Origin: Leptolyngbyaceae cyanobacterium CSSed165cm_216
GTDB taxonomy: Bacteria; Cyanobacteriota; Cyanobacteriia; Phormidesmidales; Phormidesmidaceae
Reading direction: 5' to 3'
DNA length: 7,730 nucleotides
Assembly: GCA_007135385.1 (NCBI GenBank)
Contig: SLIY01000407.1
Span: 1-7,730 of the forward strand
The notes below the pieces were generated by a model that saw nothing but the letters and a program-made list of their open reading frames with translations, ran no database searches and was not told the origin of the DNA. Position 1 is the first letter of the stretch, and each line of letters starts with the position of its first letter. Positions 6,025-7,730 of the stretch are shown here, one piece after another. A program made the translations under genes and the position numbers.

Positions 6025-6080
6025 TGAAACGTAACCTGGTAACGATTGGCGTAACATTTAAGCCGGGAAATTCTGAATAG

Positions 6081-6125
6081 GCCAGGAGTCAGAATCCAGG
6101 AGCTTGCCCTGAGCTTGTCGAAGGA
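6081..6125. repeat. Composite dispersed repeat upstream of the amylase
   Basis: The left part, GCCAGGAGTCAGAA (6081-6094), is identical to 861-874 within chlD. The right part (6101-6125) reads AGCTTGCCCTGAGCTTGTCG followed by AAGGA; its complement contains TTCGACAAGCTCAGGGCAAG, which from memory resembles a short repeat scattered through many bacterial genomes. GAGCTTG occurs twice here (6100-6106 and 6111-6117). The cluster ends about 70 nt before the amylase ATG. Confidence 0.6.
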
Positions 6126-6196
6126 CCAGAATCTAGGCCAGTCTTGTATTCTGAAATTCCTGCCTGCTGCTTGCATCCTTTATCCCTACCCCTACC

Positions 6197-7730
6197 ATGG
6201 CAAACCCTTTCCAGCAGCTTAAAGATACCTTTACCTCCTTTGGCTCTGATCTTACTGCCGAAGCCCGTGACAATGCTAAGACTCTGCTGCGAGATTGGCT
6301 GAATGCCAATGCCGATACCCTCAGAAGCAAGCGCAAATCCGGGGAGTTTAACGGCACCATGATGCAGTACTTTCACTGGTACACTCCTGCCGACGGCAGC
6401 CATTGGAATTACCTCAAGGATCAGGCCAAGGCCCTGGCTGACGCTGGGATTACTGCCCTGTGGTTACCCCCGGCCTACAAAGGGATTGGCGGTGGCTATG
6501 ATGTGGGCTATGGGGTCTACGATCTATTTGACCTGGGGGAGTTTGACCAAAAGGGTACAGTGCGGACCAAGTACGGCACTAAGGACGAGTATGTGGCTGC
6601 GGTCAAGACCTGCCGGGAACTGGGCATTAACATCTACGCTGACGTAGTGTTTAACCACAAAATGGCGGCCGACGAGGAGGAGGAGTTTAACGCCACCCCG
6701 ATGGACCCCAATGACCGCCATCGCCCCCTGGGGGAAATGCGCAAAATCAAATCCTGGACCCAATTCACCTTTCCGGGACGGGGGGACAAATACTCCAGCA
6801 TGAAGTGGCATTGGTACCACTTTGATGCCGTGGACTACAACAGCTACGAGCCTGACTATGAAGCCGTCTGGCTGATTGAAGATAAGGCCTTTGAAGACAA
6901 GGTGAGTTGGGAACTGGGTACCTTTGACTATTTGATGGGCTGCGACCTGGACATTGATCACCCAGAGGTGCGAGGAGAGCTGAAATACTGGGGTGAGTGG
7001 ATGCTTGACCAGATCGGCGTCGATGGCTTTCGCCTGGATGCAATTAAGCACATTTGTGGCGACTTTTTTGTGGACTGGTTGGGGCACTTGGAACACTATG
7101 CCCAGCGAGATCTGTTTTGCGTGGGCGAATACTGGACCTATGATCTGGGCACCCTAAGTTGGTACGCCGGTAACTCGGGGGGGCGTTTGGACTTATTCGA
7201 TGCCCCCTTACACCTCAACTTCCACAAAGCTAGCAAGGCTGGTCGTCACTATGACCTGCGCCGCATCTTTGACAACACCGTGGTCAAGGAAATGCCGTTG
7301 CTGGCGGTTACCCTGGTGGAAAACCATGATACCCAGCCCCTGCAAGATTTAGAGTCGGTGGTAGAGGCCTGGTTTAAACCCTTGGCCTATGCCATGATTC
7401 TGCTGCGGGCCGAGGGCTATCCTTGCATTTTCTATCCAGATTACTATGGTGCCCACTATGTGGACCATGGTAAAGACGGTAACGAGCATGAAATCTGGCT
7501 TGCCTCCCATCGATGGATTTTAGACCGCCTGCTGATTGCCCGGAAGCACTTTGCCTATGGTCCCCAGTACGACTATTTCGATCACCCCAATGTGGTGGGC
7601 TGGACCCGGTTAGGGGAAGAATCCCACGATCGGGCCATGGCCGTTTTGCTTAGCAATGGTGATAGCGGCACTAAATGGATGGAGGTGGGTAAGCCTAACG
7701 CCAACTTCTATGACCTCACAGGGCATATTA
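6197..7730 (+). CDS. Cytosolic alpha-amylase, GH13_5 type (3' end beyond the window)
   Basis: Alpha-amylases of this type hydrolyse internal alpha-1,4 bonds of starch or glycogen. With no signal peptide, this one should act in the cytosol on glycogen or released maltodextrins. The 511 visible codons show all GH13 regions: DVVFNH at 149-154; GFRLDAIKH with catalytic nucleophile D281; VGEYW with acid/base E311; and ENHDTQP with transition-state stabiliser D378. The liquefying-amylase signatures MMQYFHWY (55-62), PPAYKG, VGYGVYDLFDLGEF and TVRTKYGT are also present. The sequence is still in the C-terminal beta-domain (YDLTGHI) at the edge, so about 25-30 residues are missing. Residues 1-51 are an extra charged, helical N-terminus (MANPFQQLKDTFTSFG…) absent from the classical Bacillus enzymes. 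ATG 6197 is the only ATG after the in-frame stop at 6152 that gives the full extension; no clear ribosome site precedes it, so a later start just before ATG 6359 cannot be excluded. Confidence 0.95.
   Translation, partial: MANPFQQLKDTFTSFGSDLTAEARDNAKTLLRDWLNANADTLRSKRKSGEFNGTMMQYFHWYTPADGSHWNYLKDQAKALADAGITALWLPPAYKGIGGGYDVGYGVYDLFDLGEFDQKGTVRTKYGTKDEYVAAVKTCRELGINIYADVVFNHKMAADEEEEFNATPMDPNDRHRPLGEMRKIKSWTQFTFPGRGDKYSSMKWHWYHFDAVDYNSYEPDYEAVWLIEDKAFEDKVSWELGTFDYLMGCDLDIDHPEVRGELKYWGEWMLDQIGVDGFRLDAIKHICGDFFVDWLGHLEHYAQRDLFCVGEYWTYDLGTLSWYAGNSGGRLDLFDAPLHLNFHKASKAGRHYDLRRIFDNTVVKEMPLLAVTLVENHDTQPLQDLESVVEAWFKPLAYAMILLRAEGYPCIFYPDYYGAHYVDHGKDGNEHEIWLASHRWILDRLLIARKHFAYGPQYDYFDHPNVVGWTRLGEESHDRAMAVLLSNGDSGTKWMEVGKPNANFYDLTGHI

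Larger units (their letters stand above)
5916..6196. other. Divergent intergenic region between lipoprotein operon and amylase
   Basis: These 281 nt must contain promoters for both directions. The part nearest the lipoprotein holds its ribosome site and an AT-rich stretch (about 5965-6010). The middle has three GTAAC repeats (6031, 6039, 6051). The part nearest the amylase holds the repeat cluster at 6081-6125. No gene is visible in it. Confidence 0.6.

Noticed and set aside
6524..7096. 190-codon minus-strand open frame
   Set aside because: Lies opposite the catalytic core of the amylase, whose motifs establish the plus strand as coding.

Overview
The window looks like chromosomal DNA from a cyanobacterium. 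It carries the chlorophyll-pathway gene chlD, a cyanobacterial-type biliverdin reductase gene (bvdR), and four copies of the HIP1 octamer GCGATCGC (1235, 1260, 2616, 3460). The GC-rich third codon positions and the repeat types would suit a Leptolyngbya/Nodosilinea-like genome, but that placement is inference. No tRNA, rRNA, CRISPR array, transposase or phage gene was seen.

Layout: positions 1-417 have no convincing complete gene. They hold a perfect 36-bp palindrome (119-154, probably a bidirectional terminator), a short decayed-looking minus-strand frame (174-263), and an operator-like inverted repeat (342-360). A 54-codon ORF (418-582) ends 2 nt before chlD (585-2660), which is followed at once by a strong symmetrical terminator (2661-2697). 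The 623-nt gap 2661-3283 holds that terminator, a GC-rich competing-hairpin repeat, a dubious open frame, and a frameshifted remnant of an unrecognised minus-strand gene (3090-3229).

Three minus-strand genes follow, read from right to left as a probable operon: a lipoprotein (5253-5915), a 294-residue protein I do not recognise (4299-5183), and bvdR (3284-4273). bvdR is full length and collinear with its family except for one in-frame amber codon at codon 48. Divergent from this operon, a plus-strand cytosolic alpha-amylase gene of GH13_5 type starts at 6197 and runs off the right edge, missing roughly its last 25-30 residues.

The main biological theme is tetrapyrrole metabolism: chlD (Mg insertion into protoporphyrin IX) and bvdR (reduction of biliverdin) converge on one decayed intergenic region. 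The amylase belongs to intracellular glucan breakdown and has no evident link. The most interesting observations are the amber codon in bvdR, a low-complexity repeat apparently absorbed in frame into the chlD coding region (with a matching piece in the intergenic region before the amylase), and the coding-like small ORF that appears translationally coupled to chlD. I did not find a clear new multi-gene system.
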